A stretch of 64,000 nucleotides of DNA from DAIQRJ01 sp963708795 (lineage in GTDB: Bacteria > Actinomycetota > Actinomycetes > Propionibacteriales > DAIQRJ01), in assembly GCA_963708795.1 (NCBI GenBank), contig CAVPUH010000003.1:62001-126000 (forward strand). The letters are read 5' to 3'. Position numbers and translations under genes: made by a program. The notes beneath the pieces are model-generated. The model saw only the letters and a list, made by a program, of their open reading frames with translations, ran no database searches and had not been told where the DNA came from. Positions 8,678 to 16,595 of this stretch are shown here, piece after piece (within the stretch, counting starts at the first letter, position 1; each line of letters begins with the position of its first letter).

Positions 8678-9627
8678 CGGCGAGCCGCCGACGGTGCCTC
8701 GTTGGTGTCGTCGTTCATGTCGAGCATGACCGCGCGACACCGGCTGACGGAGGCCTGGATCCCGTCGAGAGCGGCGCGCGCCCGCTCGACGTCCGCGCGC
8801 ACCATCTCGTGTGGCGAGAACCGGGCGCGCTCGAAGACGTCGATCAGGTCGCGGGAGGCGGCGACGCCCTCGGCATCGACGAGGCCCCGGATCATCGCCC
8901 GGTCGAGCACGGTGGAAGCCGTCTGGTTGGCCTGCCGGGTGACTCCGCGGCGCTCCAGCACGCCTTCGAACGTCTCGTAGCACGAGATGACGACGCTGCG
9001 GGGGTCGTCCTCGGAGAACGTGGCCGCGCGGGCGGCGCCGAGCGCGGCTTCGAGACCGTCCTCGGCGAACTCGGCCTCGTCCAGGGGCTCGCTCAGATCG
9101 TCGCGACGGAGTCGGCGCGCGAGGATCACACCGACGACCGCCGCGGCCACGACGAGCAGGCCCATCAGGACGAGGATCGCGACGATCGGGCCCCCGGAGA
9201 TCGGGGCCGCCGCCGGCGTGGGCGACGGAGCGGCCACTGGCGTCGCGTTGCCGCCGCCCATGAGGCCCGTGAGCGGGTTGCGGAACCCGCCGTCCGCCTG
9301 GTGCTTACGCGCCCAGAGGACCAACAGCAGGAGCAGCCCGACCATCACGGCCCGGGCCAGCCAGTTGTTCTTCTTCTTCTTGCGGGGTGGTCCGGTCACG
9401 ACGGCGCTCGGCCCGGCGATCAACAGCAGGATGAGCCCGACGAAACAGAGGATCGCCACCAGGATCCCGATGTAGAGACCCAGGTGCGGCTGATCGAGAC
9501 GTTGATCGGGGATCGGCGTGGACTGCTTGACCGCCAGGGCGATCGTCGCCACGAGGACCAGGACGCCGACGACGACGGGCAGCAGCCATCGCAGCACGGA
9601 TCGCGCTGACGGCTGCCCACTCGTCAT
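8674..9627 (-). CDS. DUF4129 domain-containing membrane protein
   Basis: This 317-residue protein has several hydrophobic segments: near 12-33, 48-70 and 88-105, and a last one near 145-168. It ends in a cytoplasmic DUF4129 domain (about 205-290) with the helical signature SCYETFEGVLERRG followed by LIDVFERARFSPHEM. The domain is often fused to transglutaminase-like proteins and sits in MoxR/DUF58 operons. The start is ATG, 10 nt after the bldC stop on the same strand, so read-through from bldC is likely. Confidence 0.88.
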   Translation of the reverse strand: MTSGQPSARSVLRWLLPVVVGVLVLVATIALAVKQSTPIPDQRLDQPHLGLYIGILVAILCFVGLILLLIAGPSAVVTGPPRKKKKNNWLARAVMVGLLLLLVLWARKHQADGGFRNPLTGLMGGGNATPVAAPSPTPAAAPISGGPIVAILVLMGLLVVAAAVVGVILARRLRRDDLSEPLDEAEFAEDGLEAALGAARAATFSEDDPRSVVISCYETFEGVLERRGVTRQANQTASTVLDRAMIRGLVDAEGVAASRDLIDVFERARFSPHEMVRADVERARAALDGIQASVSRCRAVMLDMNDDTNEAPSAARR

Positions 9628-9637
9628 GGGGCCGTGC

Positions 9638-9850
9638 TCACGCCTCCGGACGGCGCTGCGCGGGAATCGTGCCCGACAGCAGCTGGCGCACTTCGGACTC
9701 GCGGTACCGGCGATGACCGCCGAGCGTGCGAATGGAACTCAACTTGCCTGCCTTTGCCCACCGGGTGACCGTCTTCGGGTCGACCCGGAAGAGCGCCGCC
9801 ACCTCTGCTGGGGTGAGCAGCGTTTCCGTCTCCGAACCACGCATGCTCAT
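9638..9850 (-). CDS. bldC: BldC-family MerR-like DNA-binding regulator
   Basis: This 70-residue protein consists almost entirely of one winged helix: LLTPAEVAALFRVDPKTVTRWAKAGKL, then the wing RTLGGHRRYRESEVRQLL. It matches BldC of Streptomyces in length and motif. BldC binds direct repeats cooperatively and controls the onset of differentiation. The start ATG at 9850 has GAGGAG seven nt upstream, which rules out the longer frame upstream. It lies 617 nt from the divergent DUF3073 gene and heads the MoxR/DUF58 run. Confidence 0.93.
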   Translation of the reverse strand: MSMRGSETETLLTPAEVAALFRVDPKTVTRWAKAGKLSSIRTLGGHRRYRESEVRQLLSGTIPAQRRPEA

Positions 9851-10038
9851 GGGGACTCCTCGTTGCGTCGTAGCGTGCGGACATGTCGCCGTGCGGTCGA
9901 ACGCTGCGAGCAGGCAGTCCACAACCCGTCCCCACGAAGGACTGCTGATTGCTCACGTTCACGACCCTCGGCCGTTCATTACCTCGTGCCGTCTTGCCGT
10001 GCTGTCTTGCTCAGGACCTGCTTGCCTGCGAAACGTGC

Positions 10039-10060
10039 CCTTACCTACGAATAGGTAAGG
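10039..10060. repeat. Inverted repeat CCTTACCTA-N4-TAGGTAAGG
   Basis: This is a perfect 9-bp stem with a CGAA loop, about 190 nt upstream of bldC. No T-tract follows, so an operator or mRNA leader hairpin is as likely as a terminator. Confidence 0.6.
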
Positions 10061-10356
10061 CGACACTACTCCACATTACGGGCGGTATGCCCGCTTTGAT
10101 GGACTTTCCGGCGCACAATACACAATGAATCGTGTCAGAAAGTAGCCTGTCGGTCAACGGTACACAACCCGGACGAACCGACCGTTATCCCCGATCGAAC
10201 GATGTCGCCGATCTTGCCATCCACTGGACCGAGAGTCCACGAAGCGAGCCGCTATGCGCAAGTCTCGTAGCCGGTTGACTACTTTGCGTGAGTATTTTGA
10301 CGGTCAGTGAGCATGGGTCACCGGCCGGCGGATCGCCGACTGGTACCCCCGAGATG

Positions 10357-10382
10357 CGCTACCTGGCACCAGGCAGGTAGCG
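10357..10382. repeat. Inverted repeat CGCTACCTG-N8-CAGGTAGCG
   Basis: This is a perfect 9-bp stem about 85 nt before the DUF3073 start. The loop also permits a nested CCTGG/CCAGG pairing that competes with the outer stem. It could be an operator or a leader hairpin. Confidence 0.6.
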
Positions 10383-10467
10383 TTGGCGACACGAACAACA
10401 CTCCGACGTGATTCCCGCGTACCGCAGGCACGCAGGCGCGGATGACTGATGCGAGGGGGTCGACCCT

Positions 10468-10662
10468 ATGGGGCGCGGCCGTGCCAAGGCTAAGCAGACG
10501 AAAGTGGCTCGGGAGCTGAAGTACCGCAACCACTCCACCGACCTCGATCAGCTGCAGCGAGAGCTGTCCGGCGGCAGTAGCGACGGAGCGACTTCCGTCC
10601 GTCCTGCCGAGGACGACGACGCTGTCGACGACGACGACTATCGAGCCGTCTACCGGGACTGA
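10468..10662 (+). CDS. DUF3073 family small protein
   Basis: This 64-residue protein begins MGRGRAKAKQTKVARELKY, the strongly conserved basic N-terminus of DUF3073, and ends in an acidic Asp-rich tail. The function is unknown. The family is actinobacterial and is commonly encoded next to purM, as here, where the two genes are convergent. A purine-rich GAGGGGG lies about 10 nt before the ATG. The stop codon lies within an imperfect tandem duplication. Confidence 0.9.
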   Translation: MGRGRAKAKQTKVARELKYRNHSTDLDQLQRELSGGSSDGATSVRPAEDDDAVDDDDYRAVYRD

Positions 10663-10685
10663 CCGCGCCGTTTACCGAGGCTGAC
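10645..10685. repeat. Imperfect tandem repeat spanning the DUF3073 stop codon
   Basis: GCCGTCTACCGGGACTGAC (10645-10663) is repeated as GCCGTTTACCGAGGCTGAC (10667-10685), matching at 16 of 19 positions. The first copy contains the last codons and stop of the DUF3073 gene. Confidence 0.55.
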
Positions 10686-10757
10686 TGCGCTGGGACGGCA
10701 CCGCTGCTGGCCGGCACCGTCGTCCATACCGTGCGAGCGCTGGACCACATCGGCCGC

Positions 10758-11875
10758 TCAGGCTGACGCGAACCCGTCGACCAGTCTCGCGGTGCCCGGC
10801 GCATCGGGCTGTTCCGCTGAGACGATGCGTCCGCACACCCAGGCCGGGATGCCGCGACTCTCGAGCAACTCGACCGCCGCGTCGGCCGCAGCGGCCGGCA
10901 TCATCGCGAGCATGCCGATCCCCAGGTTCACCGTTCCCTCGAGCGCGGTGAGGTCGACGCCGGCGACCTCGGCGAGAACGTGGAACACCGGACCGGGCGA
11001 CCACGTCGATCGATCGATCAACGCCGTCATGCCGGTCGGCACGACTCGGGCGAGGTTGTTCGCCAGGCCACCGCCGGTGACGTGCGAGAAGGCGTGGACG
11101 CCGCTCGAGGCCCCGCCCGACGCGGCCCGTAGCCGGTCGATCAGGGCGAGCACGTCCAGCGCGTAGATGCGGGTCGGCTCCAGGAGCTCGGCCCCGAGTG
11201 TGCGACCGAACTCGGGCACGTCGCGGTCGAGCGACCATCCGGCGTCGGTCAAGAAGACCTTCCGGACGAGCGCGAAGCCGTTGCTGTGCAGCCCGGACGA
11301 CCCCATCGCCACCACGACGTCACCGACCTCGACACGGTCGGGTCCCAGCACGTCGTCGGCCTCCACGAAACCGGTGGTGGCGCCGGCCAGGTCGAACTCG
11401 TCGACGCCCATCAGCCCGGAGTGTTCAGCGGTCTCACCCCCGACGAGCGCGGCACCGGCGAGCCGGCAGCCTTCGGCCGACTCCCGGACACGATCGCCGC
11501 GATGCGCTCGGGCACGACCTTGCCGCAGGCGATGTAGTCGGTCACGTACACCGGCTCGGCGCCACAGACGACCAGGTCGTCGACCAGCATGCCGATCAGG
11601 TCGCGGCCGACCGTGTCGTACACGCCCATCGCCGAGGCGACGGCGACCTTGGTCCCCACGCCGTCGGTGCTGGTCGCGAGGAGTGGACGCCGGTAGCTCT
11701 TCAACACGGAGGCGTCGAAGAGTCCGGCGAAGCCCCCGATGCCGCCGACGAGCTCGGGCCGCGCGGTCTTCGCGATGCTCGCGCGCATCAGGTCGACGGC
11801 GCGCTCACCGGCCGCGACGTCGACGCCCGCGTCGGCGTACAGGTCCTGGCCGGTCTGGGTGGTGGGAGCCGTCAT
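10758..11875 (-). CDS. purM: Phosphoribosylformylglycinamidine cyclo-ligase, AIR synthetase (one frameshift)
   Basis: PurM converts FGAM to AIR with ATP, step five of purine synthesis. The N-terminal half (11411-11875) has YADAGVDVAAGERAVDLM and the nucleotide-binding STDGVGTK. The C-terminal half is in another frame and has GVDEFDLAG and SSGLHSNGFALVRK. Reading frames join at about 11485: a missing C in a short C-run (on the plus strand) restores an uninterrupted protein through GGETAEHSGLMG. I prefer ATG 11875, preceded by GAGG, to the GTG at 11896. Since purM is normally indispensable for prototrophy and the rest is intact, I consider the break a sequencing error. It lies downstream of purF on the same strand. 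Confidence 0.88.
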
Positions 11876-11944
11876 CTCGGGAACCTCGTTCGTCACTGTC
11901 GGCCCACGTGCCTGGGGCGGTCGGTCAGGGCGTCGGGTCGATGG

Positions 11945-13618
11945 TCAGGGGTGCAGCAGCGCGCCGCTGCCGCCGGTGCCGCCGACCAGCTGGACGAGTC
12001 CGTCCTGGTCGAGGTCCGTGAGGTGCTCGGCGCTGCCCGCCACCGGCACCGAGGCGCTGCGGACCGGCTTCGTGCCGGGGAGCATGTCCGGGCCCTCGAG
12101 GAGGAACTTGTCGAGACCCTGTGCGGGGAGGTCGATCGGATAGACGCCGTCGAAACACGCTCGGCAGAGCGACTCCTTCGGCTGCTGGGTCGAGTCGACC
12201 AGCGCGTCGAGAGAGACGTAGGCCAGCGAGTCGGCGCCGAGCAGCGCGCAGATCTGGTCGGGCGACATGCTGGTGGCGACCAACTCGGCCTTGGAGGCGA
12301 AGTCGATGCCGTAGAAGCAGGGCCACGCCACCGGCGGCGAGGAGATGCGGACGTGCACCTCGGCGGCGCCCGACTCGCGCAACATCTTGACCTGGGCGCG
12401 CTGGGTGTTGCCACGGACGATCGAGTCGTCCACCACGACGATCCGCTTGCCCTCGATCACCTCGCGGAGCGGGTTGAGCTTGAGCCGGATGCCGAGCTGG
12501 CGGATCGTCTGGCTGGGCTGGATGAAGGTCCGGCCCACGTAGGAGTTCTTCACGAAGCCCTGGCCGTAGGGAATGCCGGAGGCCTCCGCGTAGCCGATGG
12601 CGGCCGGCGTGCCGGACTCCGGGACGCCGATCACGAGATCCGCGTCGACCGGCGCTTCCCGGGCGAGCTGCCGCCCGAGTTCGACCCGGGTGGAGTGCAC
12701 GGAGCGGCCGGCGATCTTGGTGTCGGGCCGGGCCAGGTAGACGTACTCGAACACGCAGCCCTTGCGCGCGGGCTCGGCGAAGTGCCGGCTGCGGACGCCG
12801 TCCTCGTCGATCGCGAGCAACTCGCCCGGGTCGACCTCGCGTACGAAGGTGGCACCGACGATGTCGAGCGCCGCCGTCTCGCTCGCCACGACCCAGCCAC
12901 GTTCGAGCCGGCCGAGGACGAGTGGGCGGACGCCTTGCGGGTCGCGGGCCGCGTACAGGGTTCCCTCGTCCATGAAGACGAGGGAGAACGCACCCTTCAG
13001 CAGTGGGAGTACCCGCATGGCGGCGTCCTCGAGGCTGCGGTCGTGCTGGCTGGCGAGCAGCGCCGTGAGGAGTCCGGTGTCGGACGTGGACGATTCACCG
13101 GAGAGCAGCGCGGGCTCGGGGCCGACGAGGTCGTCCAGATCGCCGGAGAGTGCCTTGGCCAGCAGGTCGCCGGTGTTCGTCAGGTTGCCGTTGTGGCCCA
13201 GGGCGACCGAGCCGACGGAGGTCGAGCGAAAGGTCGGTTGCGCGTTGCGCCAGGTGGAGCTGCCCGTGGTCGAGTAGCGGCAGTGGCCGATCGCCAGGTG
13301 GCCCTTGAGTGATTCCAGGGTCGGCTCGTCGAAGACCTGCGAGACGAGGCCCATGTCCTTGAAGACGACGATCTGGCGCCCGTTGCTCACTGCGATGCCC
13401 GCGGACTCCTGGCCACGATGCTGCAGGGCGTAGAGGCCGTAATAGGCGAGCTTGGAGACTGCTTCACCGGGAGCCCAGACGCCGAAGACGCCACACGCGT
13501 CCTTCGGGCGGGGGTCGTCGTCCAGCAGGTCATCGGACGACCAGGCGAGATCGGCCGGTGGATCAGCGGAGAGGGGGTCGGGAGCGGAAGAGCCGGACTG
13601 CAGCGGGCCTCGCGTCAC
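11945..13618 (-). CDS. purF: Amidophosphoribosyltransferase
   Basis: PurF catalyses the committed step of purine synthesis, PRPP plus glutamine to phosphoribosylamine. The protein has 557 residues. A propeptide of about 41 residues precedes Cys42 of ACGVFGVW, the Ntn glutaminase nucleophile exposed by self-cleavage. The glutaminase domain is followed by the phosphoribosyltransferase domain with its PRPP loop VVVDDSIVRGNT and by the late Cys-rich motif SLCRACFDGVYP, typical of Fe-S-containing PurF. The GTG start has a TACACT box 6 nt upstream and no Shine-Dalgarno, indicating a leaderless transcript that continues into purM. Confidence 0.96.
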   Translation of the reverse strand: MTRGPLQSGSSAPDPLSADPPADLAWSSDDLLDDDPRPKDACGVFGVWAPGEAVSKLAYYGLYALQHRGQESAGIAVSNGRQIVVFKDMGLVSQVFDEPTLESLKGHLAIGHCRYSTTGSSTWRNAQPTFRSTSVGSVALGHNGNLTNTGDLLAKALSGDLDDLVGPEPALLSGESSTSDTGLLTALLASQHDRSLEDAAMRVLPLLKGAFSLVFMDEGTLYAARDPQGVRPLVLGRLERGWVVASETAALDIVGATFVREVDPGELLAIDEDGVRSRHFAEPARKGCVFEYVYLARPDTKIAGRSVHSTRVELGRQLAREAPVDADLVIGVPESGTPAAIGYAEASGIPYGQGFVKNSYVGRTFIQPSQTIRQLGIRLKLNPLREVIEGKRIVVVDDSIVRGNTQRAQVKMLRESGAAEVHVRISSPPVAWPCFYGIDFASKAELVATSMSPDQICALLGADSLAYVSLDALVDSTQQPKESLCRACFDGVYPIDLPAQGLDKFLLEGPDMLPGTKPVRSASVPVAGSAEHLTDLDQDGLVQLVGGTGGSGALLHP

Positions 13619-13624
13619 TCGTCG

Positions 13625-13630
13625 AGTGTA
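13625..13630 (-). promoter_or_regulatory. -10 box TACACT for leaderless purF
   Basis: TACACT ends 6 nt before the purF GTG at 13618, in the 72-nt gap upstream of purF. Confidence 0.55.
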
Positions 13631-13690
13631 ACGGCGCTGCCCGGAACCGGCCGCATTCGATCGCGGCCACGGGCTATGACGTTGCCGACG

Positions 13691-15046
13691 TCAGGTCGCC
13701 GCGGTGTCAGGGCGGGCGAGCTTCTCGAGCAGGAGCGCCTCCGCGAGACAGACCCTCTCGAAATCGCCGAGGTGCAGGCTCTCGTCGGCGCCGTGCGCGC
13801 GGGTATCGGGATCCTCGACGCCGGTGACCAGCACCGACGCCGCCGGGAAGGCCCCGGCGAACGCGGCGACGAAAGGAATCGAGCCGCCGACCCCGATGTC
13901 GACTGGCTGAACGCCCCACGCCTCGGCGAACGCCGAGCGAGCGGCGTCGTAGACGGGACCCGTCGCGTCGATCACGCCTGGTTCGCCGACGTGACCGTCG
14001 GTCACCGTGATCCGAGCACCCCATTCCACATGTCGGACGAGATGGGCATGCAGCGCGGCGAGGGCGGCCTGCGCGTCGGCACCCGGAGGCACCCGGAGGC
14101 TGACCTTCGCGCGGGCGGCTGGCACGAGGGTGTTGGACGCGTCGACGACCGACGGCGCGTCGATCGCGAGCACGCTGATGGAGGGTTTCGACCACATCCG
14201 GGCGGCCAGTGGGCCGGTGCCGATCAGACGGACGCCGTCGAGCACACCGGCCTCAGCGCGCAGGCGGTCCTCCGGATAGTCGACGTCGGCGGCTGTCACG
14301 TGGCCGGCGATGCCCTCGACGGCGACATTGCCCGCATCGTCGTGCAGCGTGGCCAGGAGCCTGGTCAACACGGTCAGCGCGTCGGGCACCGGTCCCCCGA
14401 ACATGCCCGAGTGCACCGCGTGGTCGAGCGTGGCGACCTCGACCACGCAGTCGGCGATGCCACGCAGGGTGGTCGTGAGGGACGGCTGTCCAACGGCCAG
14501 GTTCATCGAATCGGCGAGGACGATCGCGTCCGCGACCAAGAGGTGCCGGTGCTCGGCGAGGAACGCCTCGAGGGTCGGCGAGCCGATCTCCTCCTCCCCC
14601 TCCACGAACAACGTGACGCCGACCGGGGGATGGCCGTCGAACGCTCGGACCGCGGCCAGGTGCGCTGCGACCCCGGCCTTGTCGTCGGCGGCACCGCGCC
14701 CGTACAGGCGGCCGTCACGTTCGGCCGGTTCGTAAGGCGGCGAGGTCCAGGCCGAGAGCGGACCGGTCGGTTGGACGTCGTGGTGGGCGTACAGCAGCAC
14801 GGTCGGCCGGCCCGCCGGCGCGGGGATCCTCGCGATGACCGCCGGCGCGCCGCCGCCCGCGCTGAGGATGTCGACCTCGTCGAACCCGGTCGCCCGAGCC
14901 AGGTCGGCCACCGCCTGGGCGCTGCGGCCCACTTCGGCCGTCGCGCCGGGATCGGCCGAGACGCTCGGGATGCGGACCAGGGTCTCGAGATCGGCGCGGA
15001 CCTGCGGCAGGGCCGCGTGGACGGCCGCTCTGATCGTGGTGCTCAC
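13691..15046 (-). CDS. M20 family metallopeptidase (dipeptidase-like)
   Basis: This 451-residue protein has the M20 di-zinc site: H and D in YAHHDVQPTG, D in GRGAADDKAG, and the catalytic glutamate pair in EGEEEIGSP. An internal dimerisation domain and a C-terminal GVGGSIPFVAAF segment follow. It should hydrolyse small peptides or N-acyl amino acids in the cytoplasm; there is no signal peptide. Its GTG start overlaps the stop of the sterol-carrier gene as GTGA, so the two are translationally coupled. It reads toward purF on the same strand. Confidence 0.92.
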   Translation of the reverse strand: MSTTIRAAVHAALPQVRADLETLVRIPSVSADPGATAEVGRSAQAVADLARATGFDEVDILSAGGGAPAVIARIPAPAGRPTVLLYAHHDVQPTGPLSAWTSPPYEPAERDGRLYGRGAADDKAGVAAHLAAVRAFDGHPPVGVTLFVEGEEEIGSPTLEAFLAEHRHLLVADAIVLADSMNLAVGQPSLTTTLRGIADCVVEVATLDHAVHSGMFGGPVPDALTVLTRLLATLHDDAGNVAVEGIAGHVTAADVDYPEDRLRAEAGVLDGVRLIGTGPLAARMWSKPSISVLAIDAPSVVDASNTLVPAARAKVSLRVPPGADAQAALAALHAHLVRHVEWGARITVTDGHVGEPGVIDATGPVYDAARSAFAEAWGVQPVDIGVGGSIPFVAAFAGAFPAASVLVTGVEDPDTRAHGADESLHLGDFERVCLAEALLLEKLARPDTAAT

Positions 15047-15450
15047 TCGTCGCCTCTCGTGGTCGGCAGGGCGAGGACCGGCAGGAGCGGAGAGAGGTCG
15101 CTGCGCCGGCCGGAGGCGTGCAAGCGGCCGGTGGCCATCGCGGCGGGCCAGGTGAGAGTGCCGTCGGCCAGGGCGAGCCAGGTGCGCGCATCGGTTTCGA
15201 CCACGGCCGGGGGCGTGCCGCGACCGTGCCTGGTGCCCTCGAGGATCTGCACGGCGGCGAACGGCGGCACCCGCACTTCGACGGACCGACCGGGTGCACG
15301 CTGGGCGAGAAGGGCCAACGAGTGCTTGACGAGCATCCGCAGATCCGCACGGTCGGGCTTCTCGTCGGCGGACAGCGCAGCCAGTCGGGCCTGCGCCGCG
15401 ATCACGTCGCCCTCGTCGGCGAGGCCGCGGACGGAATCGGCGGTGGGCAC
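15043..15450 (-). CDS. Sterol carrier family protein
   Basis: This 135-residue protein resembles the bacterial sterol-carrier family encoded near purF in many actinobacteria. It has an N-terminal helix, a central sheet with VEVRVPPFAAVQILEGTRHGRGTPPAVVETD, and a final helix containing GRRSDLSPLLPVL. The real ligand is unknown. The GTG start has TAGCCT 7 nt upstream and is divergent from the DUF4185 gene. It is coupled to the M20 peptidase. Confidence 0.8.
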   Translation of the reverse strand: MPTADSVRGLADEGDVIAAQARLAALSADEKPDRADLRMLVKHSLALLAQRAPGRSVEVRVPPFAAVQILEGTRHGRGTPPAVVETDARTWLALADGTLTWPAAMATGRLHASGRRSDLSPLLPVLALPTTRGDE

Positions 15451-15457
15451 GCCCGTC

Positions 15458-15463
15458 AGGCTA
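15458..15463 (-). promoter_or_regulatory. -10 box TAGCCT for the leaderless sterol-carrier gene
   Basis: TAGCCT ends 7 nt before the GTG at 15450. It overlaps the TATCGT box (15462-15467) used in the other direction by the DUF4185 gene. Confidence 0.5.
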
Positions 15464-15476
15464 TCGTTCGCCGATC

Positions 15477-16565
15477 ATGGGTCTGTCCCGCCGGCACGTG
15501 GCCACGTCCGCGGCCCTGGTCGCGGGAGCAGCCGTCCTCGGCATCAGTTCGCTCGCGGCCCGGCCGGTGGTCGCCTCCCCGGGACGGGTGGTGGCCCAGG
15601 TGACCGGCCCGGGTTCGGCGAACGACACGGCAGCCCGCTTCGGGATCACCGCGACCGATCTCGGCATCGTGTGGGACACCGGACAGGGACGCGTCCTGGC
15701 CGCCTTCGGTGACACGTACGGCGCCGGCTGGACCGGGCCGGGCGGCGGCATCGGCGACGAGGCGACGTTCGACTGGCGCAGCAATGTCCTGCTCCGCAGC
15801 ACCGACCACGACCTCGCCGCCGGGATGACGTTCGACACCGCGGCCGAGGACCGGCCCGGCCACGCCGGCGAACTGCTGCCGAGCCTGAAGGACGAGAGTG
15901 CCGGCGAGATCACGGTGATCCCGACCGCCGGGGTCTGTGTCGGCTCTCGGCAGTACCTGGCTTACATGTCGGTGGCGCACTGGGGTGATCCGGGCGCGTG
16001 GGACACGACGCTGGCCGGGATCGCGGTCTCCGACGACGACGGCGAGACCTGGACGACCGACGGCTGCCCACAGTGGACGAACCTCGACGGTGACGATCCG
16101 TTCCAGATGGGCGCCTTCGCGACCCACGGCCGATGGATCTACCTGTTCGGCACCCCCAACGGCAGGTTCGGCGACGCCCATGTCGCTCGTGTCGCCCGGA
16201 CGTCGCTTCTCGACGCCGCCGCGTACGAGTACTGGTCCGGCTCCCGGTGGGCGCCAGGCGATCGTGCCGGCGCGGCGGTGATCGTCGGCGGTCCGGTGGG
16301 CGAACTCTCCGTGCGCTATCACCGGTCCGCCCGGCGCTGGCTCATGACCTATCGCGACGAGTCCCGTGACCGGATCGTCCTGCGAGATGCGCCCGCGCCG
16401 GAAGGACCGTGGGGACCGGAGCAGGTGGTCCTGACGGCGGCCGAGATGCCGAAGCTGTACGGCGGCTTCCAGCATCCGTGGTCGAGCAGGCGTGACCTCT
16501 ACCTGCTCGTGTCCCAGTGGGATCCGTACAACGTCTTCCTCGTGCACAGTGCGTTGAGCAGCTAG
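15477..16565 (+). CDS. Secreted DUF4185 domain protein (Tat-type signal)
   Basis: This 362-residue protein opens with MGLSRRHVATSAAL, a twin-arginine-like motif, then a hydrophobic stretch ending in A-x-A-type residues near 33. The mature part is a DUF4185 beta-propeller-like domain with repeated blade motifs such as LAAFGDTYGAGW, GIAVSDDDGETWT and LYLLVSQWDPYN. Related proteins are thought to bind or cleave polysaccharides, but no catalytic residues can be assigned. It lies head-to-head with the sterol-carrier gene (26-nt gap) and convergent with purL, an unexpected insert in a purine locus. Confidence 0.82.
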   Translation: MGLSRRHVATSAALVAGAAVLGISSLAARPVVASPGRVVAQVTGPGSANDTAARFGITATDLGIVWDTGQGRVLAAFGDTYGAGWTGPGGGIGDEATFDWRSNVLLRSTDHDLAAGMTFDTAAEDRPGHAGELLPSLKDESAGEITVIPTAGVCVGSRQYLAYMSVAHWGDPGAWDTTLAGIAVSDDDGETWTTDGCPQWTNLDGDDPFQMGAFATHGRWIYLFGTPNGRFGDAHVARVARTSLLDAAAYEYWSGSRWAPGDRAGAAVIVGGPVGELSVRYHRSARRWLMTYRDESRDRIVLRDAPAPEGPWGPEQVVLTAAEMPKLYGGFQHPWSSRRDLYLLVSQWDPYNVFLVHSALSS

Positions 16566-16595
16566 CCGTACAGGCCGTGCGCCGCCGCTGGTGAC

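Larger units (their letters stand above)
9851..10467. other. Long intergenic region between divergent bldC and the DUF3073 gene
   Basis: These 617 nt lack a credible coding frame and look less GC-rich than the flanking genes. They hold two inverted repeats (10039-10060 and 10357-10382) and TTGAC-like elements. I see no tRNA or recognised riboswitch. The size fits a multi-promoter control region for a developmental regulator. Confidence 0.6.

Noticed and set aside
9851..10467. tRNA or purine riboswitch in the long gap
   Set aside because: No T-loop GGTTCGA-type box, acceptor stem or recognised riboswitch core could be found.
10758..11875. Programmed ribosomal frameshift in purM or clpB
   Set aside because: No slippery heptamer or downstream structure lies at the breaks, and homologues are single-frame. 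Sequence error is simpler.
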